Shown here: positions 32,283 to 41,439 of the stretch, one piece after another
Numbering within the stretch: position 1 is the stretch's first letter
Layout: every line of letters starts with the position of its first letter
Assembly: GCA_946406115.1 (NCBI GenBank)
Contig: OX291551.1
Span: forward strand, 12,028,001-12,092,000
Reading direction: 5' to 3'
Origin: Apoda limacodes
Taxonomy: Eukaryota > Arthropoda > Insecta > Lepidoptera > Limacodidae
DNA length: 64,000 nucleotides
The notes under the pieces: model-generated
What the model saw: only the letters and a program-made list of their open reading frames with translations
The model's database searches: none
Told to the model about the DNA's origin: nothing
Program-made: the position numbers and the translations under genes

Positions 32283-33556
32283 CGCTCCACGGTTTTTGTC
32301 TTTACTTTATTTTTTTTAAAGGAACACAAAAACCTTAAGTCTAATTGGTGTCAGAATTTCTGCCATATATGTTAAACGATACGTAAAAAAATTTAAAATA
32401 TGAAAAGACAAAATCGCGTATTTATAATTTGACGAAATGCACTGTGAAGCAGCTATGTAGGTTTTATTTTTCAGGGGACAGTAGCATTTTTATACTTTGA
32501 TAAAACAAAGATATAGGTAAATAAACTTGTTTTTAAATACATTTTGAAATAGTATATTGAAATAAAAGAAAATTTCTAAATCCCTTAAAGACATTTATTA
32601 TGTAGCCAGCAATGATAATTTCGTTGCCAAATATATTAATATAATAACAAATATTACTGTAATTACAAATATTATTAAAGTAGATATAATCGTAATTTCA
32701 ATAAACAAAATGGTGTATAAATTCTATAATGTTCCCAACATGCGTACTCATACTTCTATATGTAAATTTATCAAATTCTAAACCGAAAGGGTTTTGTTCA
32801 AGTTGCTTTTAATAAGTTTATTTAAGTGCAGACTCAAATCTCTATTAAAATAATAAAACCCTGCTTTACATAACGTTAAAAAATATTGAATTAAGAAGCC
32901 TGGTAAAATTTAATTTAATTTGTAAAATGCACATATGAAATAAATGAGATTTTAAAATTTATTGCTAACAAAGTATTATTTGTTTCATTACTTTAAATAG
33001 CTCAGAAACCTATCTGAAAGGGTTCTGTTCAAGTTGCTTTTGGTAAGTTTATTTAAGTGCAGACTCAAATCTTTATTAAATTAATAAAACCCTGCTTTAC
33101 ATGACGTCAAAAGTTATTGAATTAAGAAGCCTGTCAAAATATAATTTAGTTTGTAAAATGCAAATATGAAGTTAACAAAGTATTATTTGTTTAATTACTT
33201 TAAATATCTCAGAAACCTACCTGAATAAGTATTATTTGATTTGATTTGATTCATTCTTATTCTGTGAGCTATGTCGGGGACTGCTACTAATTCACTTAAT
33301 GTAAATATGTAGATGTAGCACGTGGCGCCCCTGAAGTTTTGTAAGAGTATAATATTTTTTCTGAAAGCCCAACTAATGCAGCAAAGCGAAATATCAATAA
33401 ACAAATGCGACACGAAACTGAAGATCATAATTTTCATACTTGTGATTTTTCTTCGAGGATTGGCGTACCAAATATAATCTGAAACTTTACTAATACCCTT
33501 GACTTACTGTTCGATCAGTGATCCATCTAGTGACATCGACCACTCAGCTTATCTCT

Positions 33557-33597
33557 GATGACTTATATACAAGATGATAAATCAACAAAAACTTTCG
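33557..33597 (+). promoter_or_regulatory. Conserved U3 block with TATA-like sequence, copy B
   Basis: Same 'gatgacttatatacaagatg' core as copy A, 410 bp upstream of the U4 exon-like frame. Function inferred only from conservation and the TATA word. Confidence 0.35.
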
Positions 33598-33656
33598 ACG
33601 ACTCCGCAATACTCTCTTGAAGCAGCATATTTATTTATTTCCGCATTGTATTATAA

Positions 33657-33885
33657 TTTACTAGATTTCACCCTCGGTTTCACCCGCCCTAAATTCAGTT
33701 ATCAGTGTAGGATTTCAACGGCAACTCCTCAATTTTAGAATAAACCGACTGACGCTTGACGTTTTTAAGAAGCCTATGCCCTTTCCCGACACTTAAACTA
33801 TCTCAGTGCGAAATTTCATGTTAATCGGTACAGCTATTTAAACGTAAAGAGGTAACAGACAGACAGACAGACAGACATATTAGTC
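33657..33885 (+). mobile_element. 'actagatttcacc' short interspersed repeat with (CAGA)n tail
   Basis: Full-length-looking copy: 'tttactagatttcaccctcg', 'tcagtgtaggatttcaacgg', 'ctgacgcttgacgttttta' and a run of (CAGA). Inserted between U3 and U4 of array unit B. Confidence 0.75.
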
Positions 33886-34009
33886 TATGATTTGTGACGT
33901 CAAAATGAGGTTCAGCCTTTATTCTGTACAGAGGGTCTCCAGCTTGGCACGATAAATCGACTTTGATATTAATAAACCTTTCATTTCTGTAACTTTTGAA
34001 CTTTCACAG

Positions 34010-34210
34010 TATAATGCTGCAAAAGTACTATGTTTCTTAGTCGCAATTTTTTCTGAATGCCCACTGGTACAACGAGGAAGACGTTCATCGAATTTGGTTG
34101 TACTGACTGCGTGCAGATCCAAGGTGCTCACAGAAGAAACATATTCTATGTTCAAGGAAAACGTTTACCACACGTACTCGGCTGGATTCTGCATGTTGAT
34201 GCATTTTTAG
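34010..34210 (+). pseudogene. U4 exon-like open frame, copy B
   Basis: The acceptor-like 'aacttttgaactttcacag' ends at 34009. Sixty-six codons stay open: YNAAKVLCFLVAIFSECPLV, QRGRRSSNLVVLTACRSK, VLTEETYSMFKENVYHTYS, AGFCMLMHF, then TAG. The stop coincides with the junction of the inserted 'agggttccgtaccc' repeat at 34205, so the natural C-terminus (…HFYK.K in copy A) has been cut off. Copy C agrees with this middle frame up to SSNLVVL and then shifts. Unrecognised protein; likely the terminal exon of a duplicated gene. Confidence 0.35.
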
Positions 34211-34650
34211 GGTTCCGTACCCGAAGGGCAATTAGCGGAACCCTATTACTTAGGCTCCGCTGTCCGCCTGTCCGTCCGTCCGTCTATCACCAGGCTGTAT
34301 CTCATGAACCGTGATAGTAAGGCAGTTGAAATTTTCACAGAAGATGTATTTCTGTTGCCGCTATAACAAAAAATAATAAAAAACAGAATAAAGTAAAGAT
34401 TTAAGGGGGCTTCCCTACAACAAACGTAATTTTTGTACTCGATTTTGCTCGATATTGATAACGGCAACAGGTAGACGCTTAAAATATGCACAGAATATTT
34501 AGTTCTATAGTCACTTTAAAAATAAATATTTAAATTAAAATAAAACAAATATTTAAGGGGACTCCCAAAAAACAAACGTGATTTTTTCCCATTTTTTAGA
34601 TAATGGTACGGAACCCTTCGTGCGCGAGTCTGACTCGCACTTGGCCAATA
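34205..34650 (+). mobile_element. 'agggttccgtaccc' family, copy 2
   Basis: Head 'agggttccgtacccgaaggg', then 'caattagcggaaccctatta', a (TCCG)n run and 'caccaggctgtatctcatga'; tail 'ggtacggaacccttcgtgcg' then 'gagtctgactcgcacttggc'. Inserted at the end of U4 copy B. Relative to copy 1 the internal order is the same. Confidence 0.8.
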
Positions 34651-34659
34651 TTTAAAAAA

Positions 34660-34870
34660 ATTAGTGTCGGACAACCGTCCGGAATCGTGACAACTTGTGC
34701 CTTTCACTTTTTATGTCTGTCTCTCTCGCTCTTAGGCGGGCTAACCATGCCGCGTGCCTCTCACTCGCTCTCATTGTGAGCGCATAACGTGAGCGGAGCG
34801 TAACGCAGTTTCTTGAAGTGTCACCCGGCAAACCAATTTATAAGACGTTGTCACGTCAAAAAAAAAAAAA
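34660..34870 (+). repeat. Dispersed repeat 'gtgtcggacaaccgtccgg'
   Basis: 'tgtctgtctctctcgctctt', 'aggcgggctaaccatgccgc', 'gtgagcgcataacgtgagcg' and 'gtttcttgaagtgtcacccg' form a GC-richer noncoding block that I recall as a lepidopteran interspersed repeat. Starts and ends with 'gacaac(c)gt' / 'acgttgtc'-like words in inverted orientation. Confidence 0.5.
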
Positions 34871-34954
34871 TACGTATGCTTTAAAAAATTGCGCAGAGTT
34901 CTATTCAGAGAACTAGACATCTATCTGATAAATGAATGAAACTTCATTAGTATA

Positions 34955-35015
34955 ATTACGGAGTTCCACGCCGGTAACCGTATCTAGAGCGGGCGGAGAC
35001 GCTGGCAAAATCTAG
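34955..35015 (-). repeat. Antisense end of the 'actagattttgcc' short repeat
   Basis: 'ggagttccacgccggtaacc' and 'ggcaaaatctagta' are the reverse complement of that repeat's head. Confidence 0.6.
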
Positions 35016-35019
35016 TAAA

Positions 35020-36080
35020 TGTATAAAATTAACAAAAACTTTATTTATTTCATAATTCACTGGCATTTCATGATTTAATATACATTTTGCTACTATAATT
35101 AATAGCTATATATGATAATAATGCATTTTAAGCAGGAAACATTTGTGATTATGGATATTGAGTGCATCGGAGGTTATATAGGAAACATCTGATTCGGATT
35201 CATCGTGTAAATGAATTCCAAATTCTACTTAAGAGAATACGATTCGGAGCGCCACTCAACGTGCTTCATACAAACGAATTCCTCAATTATTTTTGGCAGT
35301 TGCTGATCAAACGCACAGAAAAAAAAAGGTCAGCTAACAATAACACAATTTTTTTTACTAGTAACATAATTTGGGGACTGCTAACCTAAATTGCTAATAG
35401 TAAATTAAATATAAGTTATGTGCAGCGAATCAGTTGTTTAATTTTAATAAAAGTTTGGTTATTACTAAGTAAATTCGAATAGCTAAACTAGTTTAGTTAT
35501 TTTTTTTTTTTAGTTCACCACGAAATTTTAATGACATGTTCTAGTAATAAATATTTAGGTCTGCAGTTTGCCAGTTTTCTATTAAATTTTATAATTCGGA
35601 AGTTATACAGATTCTAGTTTTTTATACAAGTGGTTTTAAAAAAGATTTAATATAATGCGTAGGTATAAGGCTTGTTAACAAAATGCACCTTATGTTAACT
35701 GTTATAAAACAAACATTAAGGGAGTTGGTTAAACAAAAATGATATTTAAGGCTAAGTCCTGAAAATGGCTGGTGTAAACAAAGTAATAAATGATTTCAAA
35801 GAAGCTGCGTTCAGCTTAGGTCGCTGCCTTCTGATTTTCAAATTCAAAAACGTGAGTCGGTAATGTTATAAGATGTCTTTCAAAAAAATTTAAAAAAAAG
35901 AACTTATTTCGTGCCACCTTTATCGAAAATTCGTGACATATAATATAAGATGAAAATACTACACGTTACATTAATCCCCGAAGGAGTAGGCAGAATTGTT
36001 ACAGACGTCTACTGTTGCGACGGACAGTAATAATTATGCCCTTAGTATCATAGTTTAAAATAAGATTCAATAATTAAAAA
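35020..36080. other. AT-rich DNA, no gene seen
   Basis: Array unit spacer without recognisable repeats. A 75-codon frame at 35162-35389 has no motif and is not present in the other spacers. Confidence 0.45.
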
Positions 36081-36403
36081 AAAAAAAACACTATTTGAAT
36101 GAATGTTTTGTGTCTTTAACTGTATCATATATAAGTTTTCATTTACCAAACTGAACCCGTATAGAGTAAAAGGAATACTGTATGTAATTAAATAATTATC
36201 AAAGTGTATTGTTGCTTCATTACATTTTGATGTACATACTTTACTCTCTACTTATAAACGTACAAAGATAGTACATACAGTCAAAAAAATGTCATAATTT
36301 TGACTACATTGACTTTCATACCTATTTTATGACGGATTTCTTAATCAAATATGCGATCAGAGATAATATGTAAAGAAACGTATCCCCGACACTTCATGAA
36401 TAA

Positions 36404-36538
36404 TTAGTAAGACAGGTAGACGATGAACACGAGCCACATAATGTCGTTTACCTTCCGTACCTTCATAATCTTGGTTACCTGCGTGGATAAAGTCACCGAT
36501 ACTTCAATGTCTACCTTAATCTCGACAGTAGCTAACAT
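36404..36538 (-). CDS. U1 short ORF, copy C (44 residues), possible exon
   Basis: Reads MLATVEIKVDIEVSVTLSTQ, then VTKIMKVRKVNDIMWLVFIV and YLSY before TAA. Compared with copy B at 32154-32282 there is a 6-nt in-frame insertion (two codons near VSV..TQ) and about a dozen substitutions, without any frame break. Unrecognised; may be a decayed exon on the minus strand. Confidence 0.3.
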   Translation of the reverse strand: MLATVEIKVDIEVSVTLSTQVTKIMKVRKVNDIMWLVFIVYLSY

Positions 36539-36678
36539 TGCTCAATTGGTTTTAAATTAAATAAAATACTTTTTTAAATATAGCGGTTTTAACAGTATAT
36601 TGAAATAACACTTTAGAGTCGGTAAAATCCATGAGTGCACTTGAGTAAAGCTATCTGTTAGTGATTCTACCATTTCTG

Positions 36679-36783
36679 GCGAGTTGATAATCTGGCCAGT
36701 TGCGAATCTGGCGAGTTGAGAATCTGGCGAGTTGAGAATCTGGCGAGTTGCGAATCTGGCGAGTTGAGAATCTGGCGAGTTGC
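36679..36783 (+). repeat. 16-bp minisatellite, about 6.5 copies
   Basis: Unit gcgagttgagaatctg with variants at the ninth and tenth positions (agaa, cgaa, ataa). Because 16 is not a multiple of three, the repeating peptide in the minus-strand frame cycles through three phases; it is not evidence of a protein. It lies inside the deleted U2 block of unit C and is absent from the other units. Confidence 0.9.
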
Positions 36784-37077
36784 TCATAAAGGCAAAATAC
36801 TATTTAGTAATATGTAGCCAGACACAATAATTTCTTTGCCAAAGATATTACTCTTATTACAAATATTGAAAAAAAAAATTACAATAATAGCGAAGCGAAA
36901 CGAAACTGAAGATCATAATTTTGATACAAGTGATTTTTTTGTAATTTCTTCGAGGATTTTCGTACCAAATATAATCTGAAACTTCACTAATACTCTTGAT
37001 TTACTGTTCGATAAGTGATCCATCTAGTGACATCTGTGTCACAAATAACGGGCAAAGTTATCACTCAGCATATCCTT

Positions 37078-37119
37078 AATGACTTATATACAAGATGATA
37101 AATCAACAAAAACTTTCGA
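37078..37119 (+). promoter_or_regulatory. Conserved U3 block with TATA-like sequence, copy C
   Basis: 'aatgacttatatacaagatg' then 'ataaatcaacaaaaactttc', practically identical to copies A and B. Confidence 0.35.
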
Positions 37120-37189
37120 TGACACGGAAATATTTATGATTCAGCTCTTGAAGCAGCATATTTATTTATTTTTGCATTGTATTATAATT

Positions 37190-37449
37190 TACTAGCTTTT
37201 GCCCTCGGTTCCATCCACCCTAAATTCGGTTTATCGGTGTAGGATTTCAACGGCAACTGCTCAATTACTTAAAGAAAAAACCGACTTATACCTGAAGTTT
37301 TCAAGTAGCTTATGCTCTTTGCCCGGGATTTAAACTATCTTCATGCCAAATTTGCCCGCGGTTCTACCCGTCTTAAATTCAGTTATCGGTGTAGGTCTTC
37401 AACGGCAACAGACAGACAGTTACTTTCGCATTTATAATATTAATATGGA
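37190..37449 (+). mobile_element. 'actagcttttgccc' short interspersed repeat, internally duplicated
   Basis: Starts 'actagcttttgccctcggtt' and ends 'tataatattaatatggattt'. A second head ('tttgcccgcggttctacccg', 'agttatcggtgtaggtcttc') is embedded at about 37350-37405, as if two copies recombined. Confidence 0.75.
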
Positions 37450-37734
37450 TTTCGCATTTTGGTAACTGCTGTTTAAAATGACCGTTATGTATGACATAAA
37501 AAAAAAACTGACGTAGGTAAAAATTGGCAATTTACGTCAGAAATTATAAGTCTATAATTTCTGACGTCAAAATGAGTTTCAGTCTTTATTCTGTACAGAG
37601 GGTCTAACGCTTTGCACCTTATTTTCAGTGCCTACTGCCGCGGTCAATGACGGAGGTGTTGACATTTATTTTTGTGTTGTAGATAAATCGATTTTGATAT
37701 TAATAAACTTTTCATTTCTGTAACTTTTGTTGTA

Positions 37735-37945
37735 TAATGCTGCAAAAGTACTATGTTTTTAATAGCAATATTTTCTGAATGCCCACTGGTACAACGAGGA
37801 AGACGTTCATCGAATTTGGTTGTACTTGACTGCGTGCAGATCCAAAGGCGCTCACAGGAAAAACATATTCTATGTTCAAGGAAAACGTTAACCACACGTA
37901 CTCGGTGGTTTCTGCATGTTGATTCATTTTTATAAAAATAAATAC
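37735..37945 (+). pseudogene. U4 exon-like sequence, copy C (frame-broken)
   Basis: Homologous to 34010-34210 but has lost the acceptor tract ('aacttttgttgtataatgct' instead of '…tttcacagtataatgct') and has an extra T after 'ggttgtact', so the frame is lost before CRS. It retains the 3' part 'tttttataaaaataaata' seen in copy A. Clearly non-functional. Confidence 0.5.
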
Positions 37946-38050
37946 GTGTTTTTCATTAAAAAAAAATTTTGCAGAGTTCTATTCAGAGAACTAGTAAGCG
38001 AACATCCAAAGTTCACATCATCGTAATAGACATCTATCTGATACATATAT

Positions 38051-38428
38051 AAACTTGAAAACAACTTAGATTTCGTTAGATCGCAGACGTCATTCTCAAA
38101 CTTGAAACGATTCTTACTCTAACGTTTCTTGAACGAGTTGGATCATTCAAACCTCTAAAGATAAACACTTGAAACTTTGTGTTTTTAACGACTATTTGAT
38201 GAAGCATTTTCAAAACAGTTTGGATTATTCTTGTATTGACTATTTTTATGTGTTTACTATTAGTTTGATAGTATGATTGAGATTGAGATTGAGCAGAAAT
38301 GTAATAAGTAAATTTTATATTTCTGGGGACCTAAAAAGGACATCAAAAACTTTGGCCGCCTACTGATAGGACACGCAATGTGTTAAGACACTTGATCGGA
38401 CTTTGTTACAAATTAATATAGTAGGTAT
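38051..38428. other. AT-rich spacer, no gene seen
   Basis: Nothing beyond a short 'gattgagattgagattgag' run at 38276-38292. Confidence 0.4.
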
Positions 38429-38558
38429 AGTGCAACAAACTTTTCTGTCCCGGTGGTCAAAAATCAAAACTACAGTCTCCATATTGAATGGTGAGAACTT
38501 ACAACGACACTAGCGACCAAACACCCAAAGTCAGAAGGTAAGAGAAGTTTGTTGCACT
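38429..38558. mobile_element. 130-bp MITE with 'agtgcaacaaact' ends
   Basis: Left end agtgcaacaaacttttctgt; right end, reverse-complemented, agtgcaacaaacttctctta: 17 of 18 leading bases match. A truncated copy of the right half is at 58321-58370. No coding capacity. Confidence 0.7.
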
Positions 38559-39111
38559 GTTCTTGTATATATTTTCTTGATCTCATCTATGCCTTTATGG
38601 ACTTTAAGGGCTCGATATGCCGTGGATATTTAACTAACTTTTTTCAATGGTGAAAAACAATGTGGTTGACTTGTACACTGTTGGCTACTTGTTACTGCTG
38701 TTAACCTGACTCTGACAAAGCCCAATAACTAAAGAGTTTGGAGGGTCAGATATCTTATCAGGTTAAGGGTAAGGAAGCCGAAAGAAACTGGACAGAAACA
38801 TTAAACAAAATAAATGTGTTAGAACTTATAAATAACAGCCATCGTAGAGTAATACGTACCGAAAAGCACAGTGACTGTAAGTATTTAATTACCTTAATTG
38901 ATCGATTCGGTAGCAATAGTAACATAAAAAAACGAAAACGAAAGAAGATACACAGAAATATTTGTCTTAAATCTTGAAATTGAATTGAAACTCACAAGCT
39001 CGGTGACACATGACTATGTTGCTTTCTACAGCATTGAGTATCGGGAGCTCTAATTGTTTCTTAATAACGGTGAACCTTGTAAAATGAAACGTGATTTTTT
39101 AAAACACACTT
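38559..39111. other. Spacer DNA with one unsupported frame
   Basis: A 79-codon plus frame (38738-38977) rich in Lys/Arg/Asn has no motif. Nothing else recognised. Confidence 0.4.
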
Positions 39112-39558
39112 TAAAGGGCTCCTTACCCGAAGGGTAATTAGCGGAACCCTATTACTAAGGCTCCGCTCTCCGTCCGTCCGTCTGACCGTCTGTCACCAGG
39201 CTGTATCTAATGAAATGTGATAGTTAGACAGTTGAAATGTTCACAGAAGATATATTTCTGTTGCCGCTATAACAACAAATAATAAAAAACGGAATAAAAT
39301 AAATATTTAAGGGGCTCCCATACAACAAACGTGATTTTTTGCTCGATTTTGCTCGATATTGATAACGGCAACAGGTAGACGCTCAAAATATGCACAGAAT
39401 ATTATATCGCTTAAAAAATAAATAATTAAATTTAAATAAAACAAATATTTAAGGGGGGCTCCCATAAAACAAACGTGATTTTTTTGCCATTTTAATGCCA
39501 TAGATAATGGTACGGAACCCTTCGTGCGCGAGTCCGACTCGCACTTGGCCGATTTTTT
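39112..39558 (+). mobile_element. 'agggttccgtaccc' family, copy 3
   Basis: Head 'agggctccttacccgaaggg', 'gtaattagcggaaccctatt', 'caccaggctgtatctaatg'; tail 'ggtacggaacccttcgtgcg' then 'gagtccgactcgcacttggc'. Closely similar to copy 2; the first ten bases carry two changes that weaken the subterminal inverted repeat. Confidence 0.8.
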
Positions 39559-39683
39559 TCTTCATGTCTATTCTACGCTTTATGATGTTAAGGTATTTTC
39601 ATTTTTTAATGATAGATACGAGTATATATTTATTGAAAAATAAATATCTAACCGCACCTTACCTACGGCAAGTGTGTGTTTAG

Positions 39684-40120
39684 GCAATAGGCGTGGCATT
39701 ACCGTTTACGTATTTTACAAAGACAAAGATGCACTTTGTTAAATTTCCATATTTTAAACACTTTATATACACGAATTTTACGAATACTCAGCAGTATGGC
39801 CACTACACAGACGGTCGAGCCATCAGCTGTCACCATCCATGGATGCGCGTAGCACGCTGTAACATGTTTATGTAACACACGACCATTCGCGCAAGCGCCC
39901 TGCGCCGCCTAAACGAAACAGCAGGCGCAGGCATAAATTTTCGCCGCGCCATAGAAAGAGAGGGGGATACTCCGACTCCTTCGCCGCGCCAGCTGCCTAC
40001 TCTCCATCCGTCTTACGCATTTTCACGATTAGGACACGTTACCTGACGCGAGTTTATCATTTTTTACCCATACCAAAAAAAGTGCGCAACGTCGCTAAAG
40101 AAGTTTTCACTTCAAAAAAT
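39684..40120 (+). mobile_element. Dispersed element 'aataggcgtggcattac', long copy
   Basis: Left part 'aataggcgtggcattaccgt' and right part 'cacgattaggacacgttacc', 'gcgagtttatcattttttac' and 'cgctaaagaagttttcactt' match the reverse complement of 56290-56440. Here about 300 bp, including a GC-rich block (39880-40015) with 'cgccgcgccatagaaagaga', sits between them; the other copy lacks it. Confidence 0.65.
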
Positions 40121-40992
40121 ATGAAAATTTTGACTACATTGACGTACATACTTTTTTTTTCATTTTACATACATTTCATTACAGATTTCGTAATCAAATA
40201 TACTATCAGAGTTAATATGCCGAGCAATGTATCCCCAACACCACATGAATATTAGTGAGTCAGGTAGATGATGAACACAAACCACATGGTGTCGATTACC
40301 TTCCGTACCTTCATAATCTTGGTTACCTGAGTAGATAAATGTCTAATATAATTTCGGTAGCAGCTAACATCGCTCCACGGTTTTTGTCTTTACGTATTTT
40401 TTTTAATAGAAATACAAAAATATTAAGACTTATTTGTGCCAGAATTTCTAACATGCACGTTAAACGATACATAAAAATTTTAAAACATAAAAAGACAAAT
40501 TCTATATTGATAATTTGACAAAATACACTGCGAAGTAGCTATGTAGGTTTTGATTTTCAGGGGACAGTAGCATATTTATAATTTGATAAAACAACGATTT
40601 TAACAATATATTGAAATAATATTAAATTTCTAAATCTCTTATAATAATAGATACTAATTATGTAACCAGAAAGGATAATTTAGTTTTAAAAAAATTTACT
40701 GTAACCACAAATATTGTAAAAGTAGATATAATTTCAATAATAAAAATGTTGTATAAATACCATAATATTCCCAGGATGCTTATTTATACTTCTCTACGTA
40801 AATTGAAAAAAAAATTGAAACTAAAGGCATTTGTTCAAGTTGCTTTAAATTCGTTACGTTTATTTAAGTGCAGTCTCCAATCTTTAATAAAATAATAAAA
40901 CCCTGCTTTTCATGACAGTCTTTTTTAAAACCTAATTAAATTTGTAAAAAGCACATATGAAATTAAAGATGATTGGAATGAAATATTAAAAT

Positions 40993-41436
40993 TTAATTAA
41001 TTTATCAGCTTGGGATTCCTACGGCGACTCCTTGATTTGATTGATTATTTATAAGTTAAGATGTTTGCTATGGCAAGCTACAGCTGTAGCTATAGTTCGT
41101 TTAAGTGGAGTTTGGCTATAGTTATTTCTGCGGTAAATTTAGTTTTTTTCGGGATAAAAGTAGTCTCTGTTCCTTCAACGATCTCTGTGCAAAAATTAAG
41201 TTCAATTGGACGCTGCGTCGTTGTTGTGTAATTAAATAATTTCGCAGGTACTTTTGAATTTTTTGGGATAAAAAGGAGCTTTATGTCCTTCTTCGTCTCG
41301 TTTCTTCCATTTTATACTTACACTTATATCTGTGTCAACTATTACCTACGTTAAATGCTTGTATGTGGCGTGATTTAGTAATAAACAAACCAACACACTG
41401 AGGCACTTTTGCGTTTATTATATTAGTATGGATTCA
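40993..41436. repeat. Chimera of short interspersed repeats
   Basis: The first ~130 bp resemble 26130-26230 in inverse orientation ('gggattcctacggcgactcc', 'tagctatagttcgttta'). The rest runs plus-sense through 'tgaattttttgggataaaaa' to 'attatattagtatggattca', the usual end of the family at 5668. Confidence 0.5.
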
Positions 41437-41439
41437 AGC

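Larger units (their letters stand above)
30235..41000. repeat. Tandem array of a 3-4 kb low-copy unit (U3-U4-U5-U1-U2)
   Basis: Five blocks recur in fixed order. U3: 30370-30790, 33205-33600, 36890-37125. U4: 31005-31410, 33890-34205, 37545-37945. U5: 31430-31520, 34885-34925, 37965-38050. U1: 31865-32295, 36080-36545, 40095-40380. U2: 32295-33190, 36550-36890 (deleted inside), 40375-40925. Order and orientation are constant, so the locus arose by tandem duplication and then collected repeats (33657, 34205, 37190, 39112) and deletions. None of the blocks matches a transposon family I know, and no RT or transposase motif is present. Confidence 0.8.

Noticed and set aside
32900..33190. Second copy of 'gggttctgttcaagttgctttt' as a separate transposon
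   Set aside because: It is an internal duplication of about 220 bp (32794-33010 and 33015-33190) within block U2, confined to the array.
31188..34210. U4 as the C-terminal exon of an odorant receptor
   Set aside because: The hydrophobic start and aromatic end reminded me of insect chemoreceptor C-termini, but length between conserved positions and key motifs do not fit well enough to name the family.
36557..36787. Repeat protein (…NSPDSQLARFAT…) encoded at the 16-bp minisatellite
   Set aside because: The unit is not a multiple of three, so the peptide only cycles through phases; no supporting context.
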